From positions 207,528 to 271,527 of the forward strand of contig JAZRLO010000007.1 of the NCBI GenBank assembly GCA_045646845.1: a stretch of DNA of 64,000 nt, written 5' to 3'. Both the position numbers and the translations under genes were made by a program. The notes below the pieces were generated by a model. The model did no database searches and was not told the DNA's origin. It worked only from the letters and a program-made list of their open reading frames with translations. Origin of the DNA: HGM04593 sp045646845 (GTDB lineage Bacteria > Bacteroidota > Bacteroidia > Bacteroidales > Bacteroidaceae). Shown piece after piece: positions 34,216 through 42,523 of the stretch (its first letter is position 1; every line of letters begins with the position of its first letter).

Positions 34216-34243
34216 CTTGGAAACTGTTTGAATTTATATCGCC
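34216..34243 (-). repeat. Dispersed 28-bp repeat, inverse copy of 10721-10748
   Basis: Exact reverse complement of 10721-10748, starting CTTGGAAACTGTTTG. Both copies are intergenic, 23.5 kb apart. The following bases (GGAGTTTTATAGAG here, and their counterpart near 10707-10720) are still partly similar, so the original element was probably longer. Confidence 0.7.
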
Positions 34244-34331
34244 GGAGTTTTATAGAGCAGAAAAGGGGGAAACAGACATTCTTGAACATAAAAAACAGCA
34301 AAACATTCAGCTCCATAAAATCTATTTTTTT

Positions 34332-34427
34332 GAAATTTAAACAGCTTATGGCACATTGTGTTTATTTTTTCACTAATTTTGCTTGTGTTAAAACAGATGA
34401 ACGTTTTTGAGAATCTGTTTAAATTTC
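34332..34427. repeat. 13-bp inverted repeats flanking a promoter
   Basis: GAAATTTAAACAG (34332-34344) and CTGTTTAAATTTC (34415-34427) are exact reverse complements separated by 70 bases. The intervening DNA carries the only exact -7 box (34374-34381) for the barrel gene at 34472. Both arms also resemble the dispersed CTGTTTGAATTT repeat family, so they may simply be two members of it in opposite orientation. Confidence 0.6.
34374..34381 (+). promoter_or_regulatory. -7 promoter element for the barrel gene at 34472
   Basis: TAATTTTG is an exact TAnnTTTG. No TTTG is found 19-21 bases upstream (the nearest candidate is ATTG, 34355-34358, spacing 15). It would give a leader of about 85 bases. Confidence 0.5.
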
Positions 34428-34471
34428 TTATAATAAAAAGGATATTACAAACACCTTAAATGTTTTAAACT

Positions 34472-35026
34472 ATGAAAAAGTTTTTTATCGCTGCATTAGT
34501 CGCTTTGACAGCTATTACAGCAAATTCACAATCGTGGATCGGTGGTTCACTCGGTATTGACATTACCTCAGCAGAAGGAAGAGATGCAATAACTACTATT
34601 ACTATTTCTCCCGAATACGGTTACACAATCAACGACAAATTGGATATATGTGTAGCTCTTGAAGAAGAGGTTTCGTTTGTCGGTGATTATGATGTGAACG
34701 TTATTTCACTTGAGCCATATGCCCGATACACTTTTGCAAAAACCGGTATCGCATCGTTCTTCATTGATGGTGGAATTGGCTTCGGTTGTGAATACACTAA
34801 TTATAAGGGTAGAGAGCTTGATAATACAGCATGGGGATTCTCGATTGGTTTCAAGCCTGGTGTTAAATTCTCTATCACCGATGATTTCTCACTTGTTGCA
34901 AAACTCGGTTTCTTGGGTTACAAAAGATATGAGGCAACCGATAATAACAATGCCGGCACTTACGACTCATTTGGTTTCAAAGTCGATGGCGACGCATTAT
35001 CATTTGGCGCGTACTGGAGTTTTTAA
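34472..35026 (+). CDS. Small outer-membrane beta-barrel protein
   Basis: The product has 184 residues, with a signal peptide (MKKFFIAALVALTAITANS-Q) followed by about eight amphipathic strands: S-W-I-G-G-S-L-G-I, I-S-P-E-Y-G-Y, V-A-L-E-E-E-V-S-F, L-E-P-Y-A-R-Y-T-F, F-F-I-D-G-G-I-G-F-G, F-S-I-G-F-K-P-G-V-K-F and F-S-L-V-A-K-L-G-F-L. It ends A-Y-W-S-F with the terminal Phe of outer-membrane proteins. It resembles the 'outer membrane beta-barrel' small proteins of Bacteroidales and OmpX/OmpW-size barrels in general. Codon use is a little more A/T-rich than in the neighbours. It is a one-gene unit with a strong terminator at 35068-35107. Function is unknown. Confidence 0.75.
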   Translation: MKKFFIAALVALTAITANSQSWIGGSLGIDITSAEGRDAITTITISPEYGYTINDKLDICVALEEEVSFVGDYDVNVISLEPYARYTFAKTGIASFFIDGGIGFGCEYTNYKGRELDNTAWGFSIGFKPGVKFSITDDFSLVAKLGFLGYKRYEATDNNNAGTYDSFGFKVDGDALSFGAYWSF

Positions 35027-35067
35027 ACAACACTCTGCGTCCCGAACACCCATAATCGGGTAAATTT

Positions 35068-35107
35068 AAAATAGGAAAGATGCTCCGTGGAGCATCTTTC
35101 CTATTTT
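35068..35107. terminator. Strong terminator with 19-bp perfect arms
   Basis: Bases 35068-35086 and 35089-35107 are exact reverse complements with a tiny loop (CGTG counted as four unpaired bases). An A-run on the left and a T-run on the right make it bidirectional. It lies 42 bases after the barrel stop codon. Confidence 0.8.
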
Positions 35108-35202
35108 AGATGATTTTCTGTTCAATATATCACCGTCAACTGTCACATTTATAATGGGAATAGTTTTTTCTTGAATTGTTCAGATAAATGCCGGAAGTTC
35201 TA

Positions 35203-35643
35203 TCAGTTGTCGATGTCTATTATATTGAAGTCAGAATCGAAAGTGAGTTCTAAGCGGTTGGAAAGCTTCACTTCGTACCTGCTGCGGTCGCGCTCGATTT
35301 TCAGGACCTTATCATTTGGATAGTTACTCTTTATGTAGTTCAATATCGGAGCCGGAACTACAGCCTGAGGAACCTCACCATAACGGCAGTCAACCTCTTC
35401 CCAATTTCCTTTGCTCGAGAACTCAATCTTTGAGCCATCGGCAAGCATCACCTCATATGAAGTCGTAAGAAGATCTCTCTCTTGCTTGGCATATGAGAGT
35501 TTGACACCCGGGAAATGCTGGTTAAGGAACTGCTGTGCCTGCGCCGGCAACTGATTCTTGTTTATAATCTTGTCATTGTCGGCATATATTGCCACAACAC
35601 CAAGGATAAGGAAAGCTACTACAAAAAACAGAGTCTTTTTCAT
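35203..35643 (-). CDS. Periplasmic PepSY-like protein
   Basis: The 146-residue product has a signal peptide (MKKTLFFVVAFLILGVVAIYA-D). The mature part shows two related halves of the PepSY-like (DUF2874) family. The first is L-P-A-Q-A-Q-Q-F-L-N-Q-H-F-P-G-V-K, then Y-E-V-M-L-A-D-G-S-K-I-E-F-S-S-K-G-N-W. The second is V-P-A-P-I-L-N-Y-I-K-S-N-Y-P-N-D-K-V, then Y-E-V-K-L-S-N-R-L-E-L-T-F-D-S-D-F. Proteins of this fold are common in Bacteroides envelopes and have no proven role; protease or lactamase inhibition has been suggested only from fold similarity. It stands alone, with about 220 bases to the next gene upstream. Confidence 0.85.
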   Translation of the reverse strand: MKKTLFFVVAFLILGVVAIYADNDKIINKNQLPAQAQQFLNQHFPGVKLSYAKQERDLLTTSYEVMLADGSKIEFSSKGNWEEVDCRYGEVPQAVVPAPILNYIKSNYPNDKVLKIERDRSRYEVKLSNRLELTFDSDFNIIDIDN

Positions 35644-35801
35644 AATTCAAATCTTTATTAAAGTTTATAATCTTTTCAACAACACAACCGGTTTTTAGGT
35701 TCAAGAGAGCAACCATGTGCTACGGTTCTCCCCTACCGATTACACTGCAAAGATTATATACGATTCTGAAATGAATTTGAAATTTTCTACAAAAACAGAT
35801 T

Positions 35802-35832
35802 TTTTTTAGAAATTCAAACAGCTTCTAAAAAA
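35802..35832. repeat. Intergenic inverted-repeat element with CAAACAG core
   Basis: TTTTTTAGAA (35802-35811) and TTCTAAAAAA (35823-35832) are exact reverse complements around an internal ATTCAAACAGC. The whole unit resembles the sequence at 37843-37869 and parts of 10690-10748, so it belongs to the dispersed repeat family. The U-run is on the wrong side for a terminator on either strand. Confidence 0.55.
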
Positions 35833-35864
35833 GTAGATTACAATATTATCTTCTGACCCACATT

Positions 35865-36815
35865 TCATTTTTCGACCCTCCTATAAATCCACGAGGTAAG
35901 CATATAGAACAGCACACCCGAAGCTACACCGGCAATAGCATCGACAAAGTAATGCGCCTTTATATAAACGGTAGCGCAACAGAGCAGAAGATATACCGGC
36001 AACAGCAACGCGAAAAGCATCTTCTTTGCCCTGAACGCCAGAAAGAGCAGAATTGTTGCGACACCGATATGAGAGCTCGGGAATGCAGCCGTAGGACGCT
36101 CGCCCGCAGCCTGCGCCATGCACACCAGTTCCGTAAAAAGACCGCCCTTATCCTCCTGAGCGATTGTTATTTCGGGGTGCTGGTTGAAATAGTACCCGAT
36201 TTCGGGATATAAACCCGTCGTTGCGGCCTCATCGCCTATCACAGGGAAATAGAATTGCGGACCGGCAACCGGCAACACCATGTATATGAAATAATAGATG
36301 AAGAATGATAACAATATTATGAACGAACAGCGTTCCAACTGATTGGGACGACAGAAGAAACTGTATGTAACTACACAGGCTATCATGGGATAGTAGAGCC
36401 AATAGCCGAAATTGAAGGCCTCGCGCCAGAAATCACCGGGCAGGACCTGCTCGAATGCCAATGCCGGCTGACAGCCGAAGAGGCTGTAGTCGAGGGACGC
36501 AAACACATGGTCGAGGTTCGGGAGAAGGCGGTTGAATTCAAAGGTTTCCGGGTACCAGTAGCTCAGAAGACACATTTGCACAAAAATCCTCAAATACCTG
36601 GTCGCCTTTGAAGGAAACTTCGTATAGAGATATATTATAGCGAACGTACCTAAGAGAATAAGGAAACGGTTCATCAACTGGTCGGCCGGAGCATCCAGCC
36701 TGTTGAAGAACAGTAGCACAAGTATTGTCGTGAAGAGGTTATACAACAAGTTGAGTTTCTCCACTGCGAGAAACTTGATTTCAGGTTCCTGATGTTTGAA
36801 TAAGTCTATAGCCAT
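35865..36815 (-). CDS. Membrane PAP2-family phosphatase/phosphotransferase
   Basis: The 316-residue protein has about six or more membrane helices. The PAP2 active site is visible: A-F-P-S-S-H-I-G (about 245-252, catalytic-type His) and, after a further helix, Y-I-K-A-H-Y-F-V-D-A-I-A-G (His near 287). The first PAP2 motif (K-x6-R-P) is not clear, as in the inositol-phosphoceramide-synthase-like branch, which is found in sphingolipid-making Bacteroidales. It may therefore be a lipid phosphatase or a phosphosphingolipid synthase; the sequence does not decide. Its start overlaps the end of the epimerase gene by ten bases, so the two are co-transcribed and could act on the same lipid or lipid-linked sugar. 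Confidence 0.8.
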   Translation of the reverse strand: MAIDLFKHQEPEIKFLAVEKLNLLYNLFTTILVLLFFNRLDAPADQLMNRFLILLGTFAIIYLYTKFPSKATRYLRIFVQMCLLSYWYPETFEFNRLLPNLDHVFASLDYSLFGCQPALAFEQVLPGDFWREAFNFGYWLYYPMIACVVTYSFFCRPNQLERCSFIILLSFFIYYFIYMVLPVAGPQFYFPVIGDEAATTGLYPEIGYYFNQHPEITIAQEDKGGLFTELVCMAQAAGERPTAAFPSSHIGVATILLFLAFRAKKMLFALLLPVYLLLCCATVYIKAHYFVDAIAGVASGVLFYMLTSWIYRRVEK

Positions 36816-37816
36816 TTTTCCTGTTTATACCATTTTACGGTTTCACGCGTACCGTCTGCCAGCGGGTAATCTGCCGTGAAACCGAGTTCCTTCTCTATCG
36901 GCAACGTGTCGCAGAGCCAGTTCCTCTGCTTCATTATCCTGTACTTGTCACTATTCAGCGTTCCCGGCTTGCCGCTGATGTGCGAGAACCACTCTGCACA
37001 GCACGAAATGACCTTCAGCAACCACACGGGAGCCTTGATGTGAAGCACTCTTTTAACACCCAGCTCCTTCTGTATGAAGTCACTGAATGCACGGCTGCTG
37101 TACCCGCAAGGCTCACTCACGAAATAACAACGGTTTTCCACCCTGCTCTCCATGGACATGTATATAGCCTTGACAAGATCCTTAACGTAGATAAAGGTTA
37201 TTACCTGCGGCCTGTACCCGACCGAGAAATCTACATGCTTCTTTATGCTCACCGCCATCTTGTAGTAGTCGCGTTCGCGCGGACCATACACTCCGGTAGG
37301 ACGCAATATCACATACGGGAAGGTTGCATTCTCCTTTATATACTTTTCGGAAAGCAGCTTGCTCTCGCCATAAGCCGTGTTCGGGCAGGGGGTGTCACTC
37401 TCCATTATAGGCTCATATGGCTGTTTCTCACGCACCGGGCCGAACACGCTCAACGAACTGAGGTAGATGAACTTGCGCGGCGACATGCCGAGCGCGGCAA
37501 GGGCATCGATAAAATTCCTTGTACCCTCGTAATTGACCTTGAAAAAGTCCTTCTTGTCCAGGCATTTGGTAACACCGGCCGCATGGACAATGTAATCCCA
37601 GCCGCCATGCTCCTGTCTGAATGCCGCAAGTTGCTCTTTCAAACGTGCAATGGATGAAAAATCGAGTTCGATGAAACTTGTACGGCCGTCACCAAGAAAC
37701 TTGCGGCTACTGCTGCCACGAACTCCGGCCCACACCTCATAGCCTCTCGAAAGGCCCTCCTCGACAATGAAACTGCCGATAAAACCGCTTGCGCCTGTAA
37801 CTAGAATCTTCATCAA
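36806..37816 (-). CDS. NAD-dependent epimerase/dehydratase, extended SDR family
   Basis: The 336-residue Rossmann enzyme has a GASGFIG cofactor motif (residues 8-14), D/R-containing strand ends (W-A-G-V-R-G-S-S), V-H-A-A-G-V-T-K, a Ser-containing YLSSLSVFGP, and the catalytic Y-G-E-S-K (about 147-151), followed by LRPTGVYGPRE. These are the marks of nucleotide-sugar or 3-beta-hydroxysteroid-like SDRs. Substrate is not evident; its partner gene codes for a PAP2 membrane enzyme, pointing to lipid or cell-surface chemistry. A minus-strand -7 box (37884-37891) lies about 68 bases upstream of the start. No frameshift or missing motif is seen. Confidence 0.85.
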   Translation of the reverse strand: MMKILVTGASGFIGSFIVEEGLSRGYEVWAGVRGSSSRKFLGDGRTSFIELDFSSIARLKEQLAAFRQEHGGWDYIVHAAGVTKCLDKKDFFKVNYEGTRNFIDALAALGMSPRKFIYLSSLSVFGPVREKQPYEPIMESDTPCPNTAYGESKLLSEKYIKENATFPYVILRPTGVYGPRERDYYKMAVSIKKHVDFSVGYRPQVITFIYVKDLVKAIYMSMESRVENRCYFVSEPCGYSSRAFSDFIQKELGVKRVLHIKAPVWLLKVISCCAEWFSHISGKPGTLNSDKYRIMKQRNWLCDTLPIEKELGFTADYPLADGTRETVKWYKQEKWL

Positions 37817-37842
37817 TAAAAGCCTGTCATTTAAGAATCAGT

Positions 37843-37869
37843 TTAGAAGCTATTTTAAACAACTTCTAA
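37843..37869. repeat. Inverted-repeat element of the dispersed family
   Basis: TTAGAAG (37843-37849) and CTTCTAA (37863-37869) are exact reverse complements around CTATTTTAAACAA. It resembles the element at 35802-35832 and lies in the leader of the minus-strand epimerase gene. Confidence 0.5.
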
Positions 37870-37883
37870 TTATAGTGTGGTAG

Positions 37884-37917
37884 CAAAGATACGAAAAACA
37901 GGCGAATTATTTACAAA
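37884..37917 (-). promoter_or_regulatory. Divergent promoter, minus strand
   Basis: On the minus strand TTTG (37914-37917) and TATCTTTG (37884-37891) are 22 bases apart, one more than the usual range. It serves the epimerase-PAP2 pair. Confidence 0.5.
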
Positions 37918-37924
37918 GAAAGTG

Positions 37925-37932
37925 TATCTTTG
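37925..37932 (+). promoter_or_regulatory. Divergent -7 element, plus strand
   Basis: TATCTTTG, identical to the minus-strand box 34 bases to the left, points toward the phosphopantetheinyl transferase gene at 37985. No TTTG is present at the -33 distance. Confidence 0.5.
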
Positions 37933-37984
37933 CTCTTGAACAGGCCCATTGCCACCGACACAACGGCCCGATACAAAAAAACAT

Positions 37985-38614
37985 ATGCCGCAGATATTCC
38001 CATACACAGACCGGACAAACGACACGGAGCTCTACTTCTGGCTCATTGAGGAGAGTGCGGAAGAGCTCGCGTCACTGGCATCGGAAGATGGCAGCCTGCT
38101 TGCCGAGGCACGCGAAAGGTTCAAGGCCGACAAGCGTCAGCGCGAATGGCTCGCTGCCCGCTCACTGCTGCAGAACACACCATGCAAGGGAGAAAAAATC
38201 CTTTACCACAGCAACGGCAAACCATACCTTCAGTGCGAGGGGAAGCATATCAGCATCAGCCACACCGGCAACATCGTAGCTATTGCCATAGCCGACAAGG
38301 AGACGGGAATAGATATTGAAAACAAAGGAAGAAACGCCCTTGCAGTAGCGGCAGCATACCTGCAACCGCAGGAAACAGAAGCACTTGACGGAGAAGCGGA
38401 CAGGAATGCCGAGGCATTGCGCCTGTGGACGGCAAAAGAGGCGGCATTCAAACTTGCCCCCGAAAAGTCAACCGTTCTCAAGGATATTGCCGTAAACCCG
38501 ATAAAGGAACGGGGCAACGGCACCTACGCCATCATATACAGGGACGGCACGACTGCTGTTTGCTGCACAATAGAGAGCGGAGAGTTCATCATTTCGGTGT
38601 GCACACAAGAGTGA
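37985..38614 (+). CDS. 4'-phosphopantetheinyl transferase, Sfp type
   Basis: The 209-residue protein has the Sfp-type motifs: W-L-A-A-R-S-L-L-Q near the middle, the substrate P-Y-L-Q and I-S-I-S-H-T-G motifs, the magnesium-binding G-I-D-I-E (Asp110, Glu112) and L-W-T-A-K-E-A-A-F-K (Lys151, Glu152). These enzymes attach the phosphopantetheine arm of coenzyme A to acyl or peptidyl carrier proteins. In Bacteroidales, which often lack AcpS, such a protein may be the main holo-ACP-forming enzyme. The frame opens at a TTG (37949), but the ATG at 37985 starts a family-like N-terminus (MPQIFPY). No carrier protein or synthase gene is nearby, so the partner cannot be named. Confidence 0.88.
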   Translation: MPQIFPYTDRTNDTELYFWLIEESAEELASLASEDGSLLAEARERFKADKRQREWLAARSLLQNTPCKGEKILYHSNGKPYLQCEGKHISISHTGNIVAIAIADKETGIDIENKGRNALAVAAAYLQPQETEALDGEADRNAEALRLWTAKEAAFKLAPEKSTVLKDIAVNPIKERGNGTYAIIYRDGTTAVCCTIESGEFIISVCTQE

Positions 38615-38680
38615 GAAATGAAAAGTTACTATTGTATGTAACGATTCCATTTTTAATACGTCATAATATAAATACACGTT

Positions 38681-41600
38681 ATGAATAGGACAATAACCCT
38701 ACTGATAGCCATTATCATACAACTGGCGACACAGGCACAGACGATAAACGACTATACGGCCATGCGCGCAGCACAGGTGGGCGAGGTACTCCCACCTGAA
38801 AAGGTATATCTTCACTTTGACAACACCGCATACTATCTTGGAGAGACAATATGGTTCAAAGCCTTTGTCACCAGCCACAGCGAGGACTCCCCCACCATAC
38901 TCAGCCGCGTGCTTTATGTTGAACTCATGAGTCCCGAAGGATATGTAGTCAAAACAGAAAAGTACAGGATTGAGGACGACGGCACATGCCACGGAGCAAT
39001 ATACATGGACCCGCTTTACATGTCGGGATATTATGAAGTGAGAGCATATACGAGATACATGCTCAACTGGGGCGATGAAGCCATATTCAGCCGCGTATTT
39101 CCAGTGTTCGACAAGGTCAACAAGGATAACTGGGATTTCAGGAACATACGGAAAAGAGACCAGGCTCTGTTCGCCGGAGAGACATTCAAGAAGGAAAAGG
39201 AGCCGGAACTCAAATTCTACCCGGAGAGCGGACACCTTGTGGATGGAATAACAAGCCGCATAGCATATGAACTGACAGGCATGGAAGGCGTTGATGCCTA
39301 CGATGAGATCACAATCCTTGCCGACGGAGAGCCATTGCTTACCACCACGCCCGAACACATGGGTAAAGGCAGTTTTAGTTTTACACCGGCTGCCGGCACA
39401 GAATATACGGCAAAAGTAGATGTAGAAAGAAAGGGCGACAAGAAGAGAACAATGAAGTTCGCGCTACCCGAGGTCGAAAAGGCCGGAGTCGTACTTTCCG
39501 CAAATGAGAAACAAAACCTTTTCGAGTTTGAGATAAGAAAAAAAGATGTCGGAGAGAAGGAGTATGCACTGGCCGTATTGCACCGTTGCGAAATGAGCCT
39601 GTTCCGCAATTTGGACAGCAGCGACAGCGTAATAACCGTACCCAAAAACAAAATGAGAGAGGGAGTGAACCGTGCCGTTATATTCTGCGGCAGGACTCCG
39701 GTTGCAGAAAGACTGTTTTTCGTACAGCATGACACGCTTGTACAGGGAGACCGCGAGACCGTAAAGCTGAAAGTCACAGGAAATGGATACATGCTGCACA
39801 ATCTGGAGGCTAAACCCCACGAGAAGATAAGCATAACAGTAGAACGCGAGGACGGCAAGCCTTTGGACAGCAGTGCGGAATTCGCCATATCAGTCACCGA
39901 CCAGGCCGGAAGACAGACGACCTCATGGGGTTACGACATGTACACCTACCAGTTGCTCGGTTCGGAGATAAAGGGATATATCCCCGACGCACAGCAATAT
40001 TTCGACCCCGGAAACAGCAAGAGAAAGGAGCACCTTGACCTTATTATGCTCACGAACGGCTGGACCGCATACAATTGGAGCGGACTCACGGCCGGCAACC
40101 TCTTCGGCCTTGTACCTCCCGAAGAGGGAATAAACATACGCGGAAACTTCTCGTTGAGGATAAAGAACAGAAACTTCGGTGAATTGGGAGAGTACAAAAT
40201 CCGTCGGCAGCCCAACAACCTGGTACGCATAGACTACACCTTCAACAACGAGAAGATAATAGCGGAGACTTTCAGGACCGACAGCCTGGGACGGTTCTGC
40301 ATAATACTCGATGACTTTACAGGAAAACAGACTGTAGCATTGTCACCGAATACTATTTTCAGACACAGCAAGAACATAAATTACAGTTTTTTTATCGACA
40401 AATACTTCTCGCCTAAGCCACAGCCTACATATTATTGGCAAAAAAGATTGGGAAGCAGCATAAGAAGCCCAAAAAAGGAACCGAAAGGAGTGACGAAGAT
40501 GGGAGTCAACCAGTACCAGCTCGATGAGGTCGATGTGAAAGCTGACTATAACCGGGACATCGCCCTGACATCCCCGATAAGCGAGCTGAGGCTCGACTAC
40601 CTCGATGAATGGGAATATGCCATGGATGTCACATACAGGAACGGAGTTATCCAGTACGACCCGAATGAGGAAGAGGAAGAGAACGAAGGAGGAGGAGTCA
40701 TACGCGTTGCCTTTGCCGAGAGCGGAAGCAATGCGCTCGGAAATGACAGATACGGCGTTGAAGAGAGGGGAAACAGACATGATGATGCCAGTGATTATGT
40801 ACTCAGCGCTTTTGATGTCCTGAGAAGCGTCTATAAACGCTACGGCCTCGGTTGGCAGAACTGGGTACAACCGGTCGTCATTAAAGGAGAGTACAACCGC
40901 GACAGCATACCCGTGACCGATGAAAAATACCTACATGGCATTAACGTGGAAAAGATGACTAACTTCAAGAATATAATACTCACCAGTGACAGCAGGAAAC
41001 TGCAGACCATTGACGGCAGCTGGGGCATATGGGAGCGCAGGCGCGAAGTGCTGTCATTCAAGCACCCTCACGAACGTTTCTATAGTGGATTCCTCTCCCA
41101 ATTGGGCATCTCTTACCCGACTGACAAGAATTCGCGTATTTTTGACAAGGATGCCACAACAGAACTGTCATTGGCACAGCAACGCATAATGGTATATACA
41201 GTTGCCGAAGACATGGAACACCCCAACCAGATTGCCTACCTCATCCCCGATGACAGGGATAACTCCAGACTTATAAAGAACGACCTCAGCGTATCGAGCA
41301 GCACCCGACGCTACACCACAGTCCAAGGATATAGCCCGCAGAAAGAGTTCTATTCGCCGGACTACTCCACAATGCGTCCCGACAGCAACGATTTCCGCCG
41401 CACATTGCTTTGGGTCCCCGACGGCAAGCCAGTTGACGGCAAGCTACACATAGAACTGTACAACAGCAGCACATGCAACACCTTGGCGGTTGATGCACTT
41501 GGATGGAATGGCAATACCATCTACAGCAATGGAGCCGATTTCACGACAAGAGACAGCGATGGGATATCGGCAACAAAGAGACAGCGCGAAACAAAGAGAC

Positions 41601-42403
41601 AAGAGATAAGGATGGACTCGGCATATTGGGCAAAATGCGACAAAGAGTTCGAGAAAGCGGAGATATACTATAACAAGAAGAACTACAAGAAGGCACTGAC
41701 ATCGTACATAGAACTGGTACAGAAGGGATACCCTGCCGCATATTACAGGATAGGCGAATTCTACTCCAAAGGTCTCAACCTGAAGAAAAGAGACGACCTT
41801 GCCGCACAGTTCTTTGAGAACGGAGCCGCATTAGGAATGCCGGAATGCTACTACGAACTTGCCGTAATGTACCGCAACGGCATACATTATGAGGTTGACA
41901 GAGAGATGGAGATAGAGATGCTCGAACTTGCCACCGCACTAAGTGAACCGAAATCGACAATCCTGTTGAGCAGATACCTTCTCGAAGGGGAAATAACCGA
42001 GAAGGACACGACAAGAGCTCATGAACTGCTGCGCAAAGAGGCTATCAGGGGAAATGCCGATGCCAATTACGAACTGTCGCTGCTTATGGAATGTATGTCC
42101 GTAGAACGGGATTCAATACTCGGGAGCCCGTTTGAGTGCATGGAGCGCGCGGTGAAGAACGGCTCGCACAAGGCAATGTGGTGGATGGTGCAATACGAAG
42201 AGAGCAAAGGCAACTACCGCGAGGCATATACCTTGGCTAAGGAGCTCTACCTGCACAGGAACATCGATGCTACAATGTACCTTGCCGGATGTTTCCTGCA
42301 CGGCAAGGGAGTTGACCGCGACAGACGACTTGCCAAGGACCTCTACCGCGAAGCGGCAAAGACCGGCAATTCAGAGGCGAAAAGGATACTCGAAGAGTGG
42401 TGA
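38681..42403 (+). CDS. Exported macroglobulin-like protein fused to Sel1-like repeats
   Basis: The 1240-residue product has a signal peptide (MNRTITLLIAIIIQLATQA-Q). The front (about residues 36-145) is a macroglobulin-2-like domain of the kind often found in Bacteroidota proteins: P-P-E-K-V-Y-L-H-F-D-N-T-A-Y-Y-L-G-E-T-I-W-F-K, then Y-Y-E-V-R-A-Y-T-R-Y. More beta domains follow to about 600. A middle section has an acidic patch (E-E-E-E-E-N-E-G-G-G near 665) and a plug-like region (GINVEKMTNFKNIIL). The C-terminus (about 990-1240) is a solenoid of Sel1/TPR-like repeats: YYRIGEFYSKGLN, CYYELAVMYRNG, MYLAGCFLHGKGVD. No anchor is seen. The combination is unusual; its role, perhaps in protease inhibition or surface assembly, is only a guess. 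Confidence 0.8.
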   Translation: MNRTITLLIAIIIQLATQAQTINDYTAMRAAQVGEVLPPEKVYLHFDNTAYYLGETIWFKAFVTSHSEDSPTILSRVLYVELMSPEGYVVKTEKYRIEDDGTCHGAIYMDPLYMSGYYEVRAYTRYMLNWGDEAIFSRVFPVFDKVNKDNWDFRNIRKRDQALFAGETFKKEKEPELKFYPESGHLVDGITSRIAYELTGMEGVDAYDEITILADGEPLLTTTPEHMGKGSFSFTPAAGTEYTAKVDVERKGDKKRTMKFALPEVEKAGVVLSANEKQNLFEFEIRKKDVGEKEYALAVLHRCEMSLFRNLDSSDSVITVPKNKMREGVNRAVIFCGRTPVAERLFFVQHDTLVQGDRETVKLKVTGNGYMLHNLEAKPHEKISITVEREDGKPLDSSAEFAISVTDQAGRQTTSWGYDMYTYQLLGSEIKGYIPDAQQYFDPGNSKRKEHLDLIMLTNGWTAYNWSGLTAGNLFGLVPPEEGINIRGNFSLRIKNRNFGELGEYKIRRQPNNLVRIDYTFNNEKIIAETFRTDSLGRFCIILDDFTGKQTVALSPNTIFRHSKNINYSFFIDKYFSPKPQPTYYWQKRLGSSIRSPKKEPKGVTKMGVNQYQLDEVDVKADYNRDIALTSPISELRLDYLDEWEYAMDVTYRNGVIQYDPNEEEEENEGGGVIRVAFAESGSNALGNDRYGVEERGNRHDDASDYVLSAFDVLRSVYKRYGLGWQNWVQPVVIKGEYNRDSIPVTDEKYLHGINVEKMTNFKNIILTSDSRKLQTIDGSWGIWERRREVLSFKHPHERFYSGFLSQLGISYPTDKNSRIFDKDATTELSLAQQRIMVYTVAEDMEHPNQIAYLIPDDRDNSRLIKNDLSVSSSTRRYTTVQGYSPQKEFYSPDYSTMRPDSNDFRRTLLWVPDGKPVDGKLHIELYNSSTCNTLAVDALGWNGNTIYSNGADFTTRDSDGISATKRQRETKRQEIRMDSAYWAKCDKEFEKAEIYYNKKNYKKALTSYIELVQKGYPAAYYRIGEFYSKGLNLKKRDDLAAQFFENGAALGMPECYYELAVMYRNGIHYEVDREMEIEMLELATALSEPKSTILLSRYLLEGEITEKDTTRAHELLRKEAIRGNADANYELSLLMECMSVERDSILGSPFECMERAVKNGSHKAMWWMVQYEESKGNYREAYTLAKELYLHRNIDATMYLAGCFLHGKGVDRDRRLAKDLYREAAKTGNSEAKRILEEW

Positions 42404-42452
42404 TGCCTACGGCAAGGAAAAGCATCTTCACATAGTTTAAGATTTCGCCTGT

Positions 42453-42473
42453 GCAGTTTTGCCTGCAAACTGC
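42453..42473 (+). terminator. Weak hairpin after the macroglobulin-like gene
   Basis: GCAGTTT (42453-42459) and AAACTGC (42467-42473) form a 7-bp stem with a 7-base loop, 50 bases after the stop codon. No clear T-run follows, so terminator function is uncertain. Confidence 0.35.
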
Positions 42474-42523
42474 TTGAAAATGTCATTTTATTACTAATTT
42501 AGCAGAAATAAAATTCTGGTATT

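Larger units (their letters stand above)
34027..34471. other. 445-base divergent intergenic region with promoters and repeats
   Basis: This region separates metF (minus) from a barrel gene (plus). It contains a -7 box for metF, the 28-bp dispersed repeat (34216-34243), a 13-bp inverted repeat pair (34332-34344 and 34415-34427) around a plus-strand -7 box (34374-34381), and A/T-rich filler. The only other ORF is a 17-codon one at 34134, which I do not consider real. No structured RNA was recognised. Confidence 0.6.
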
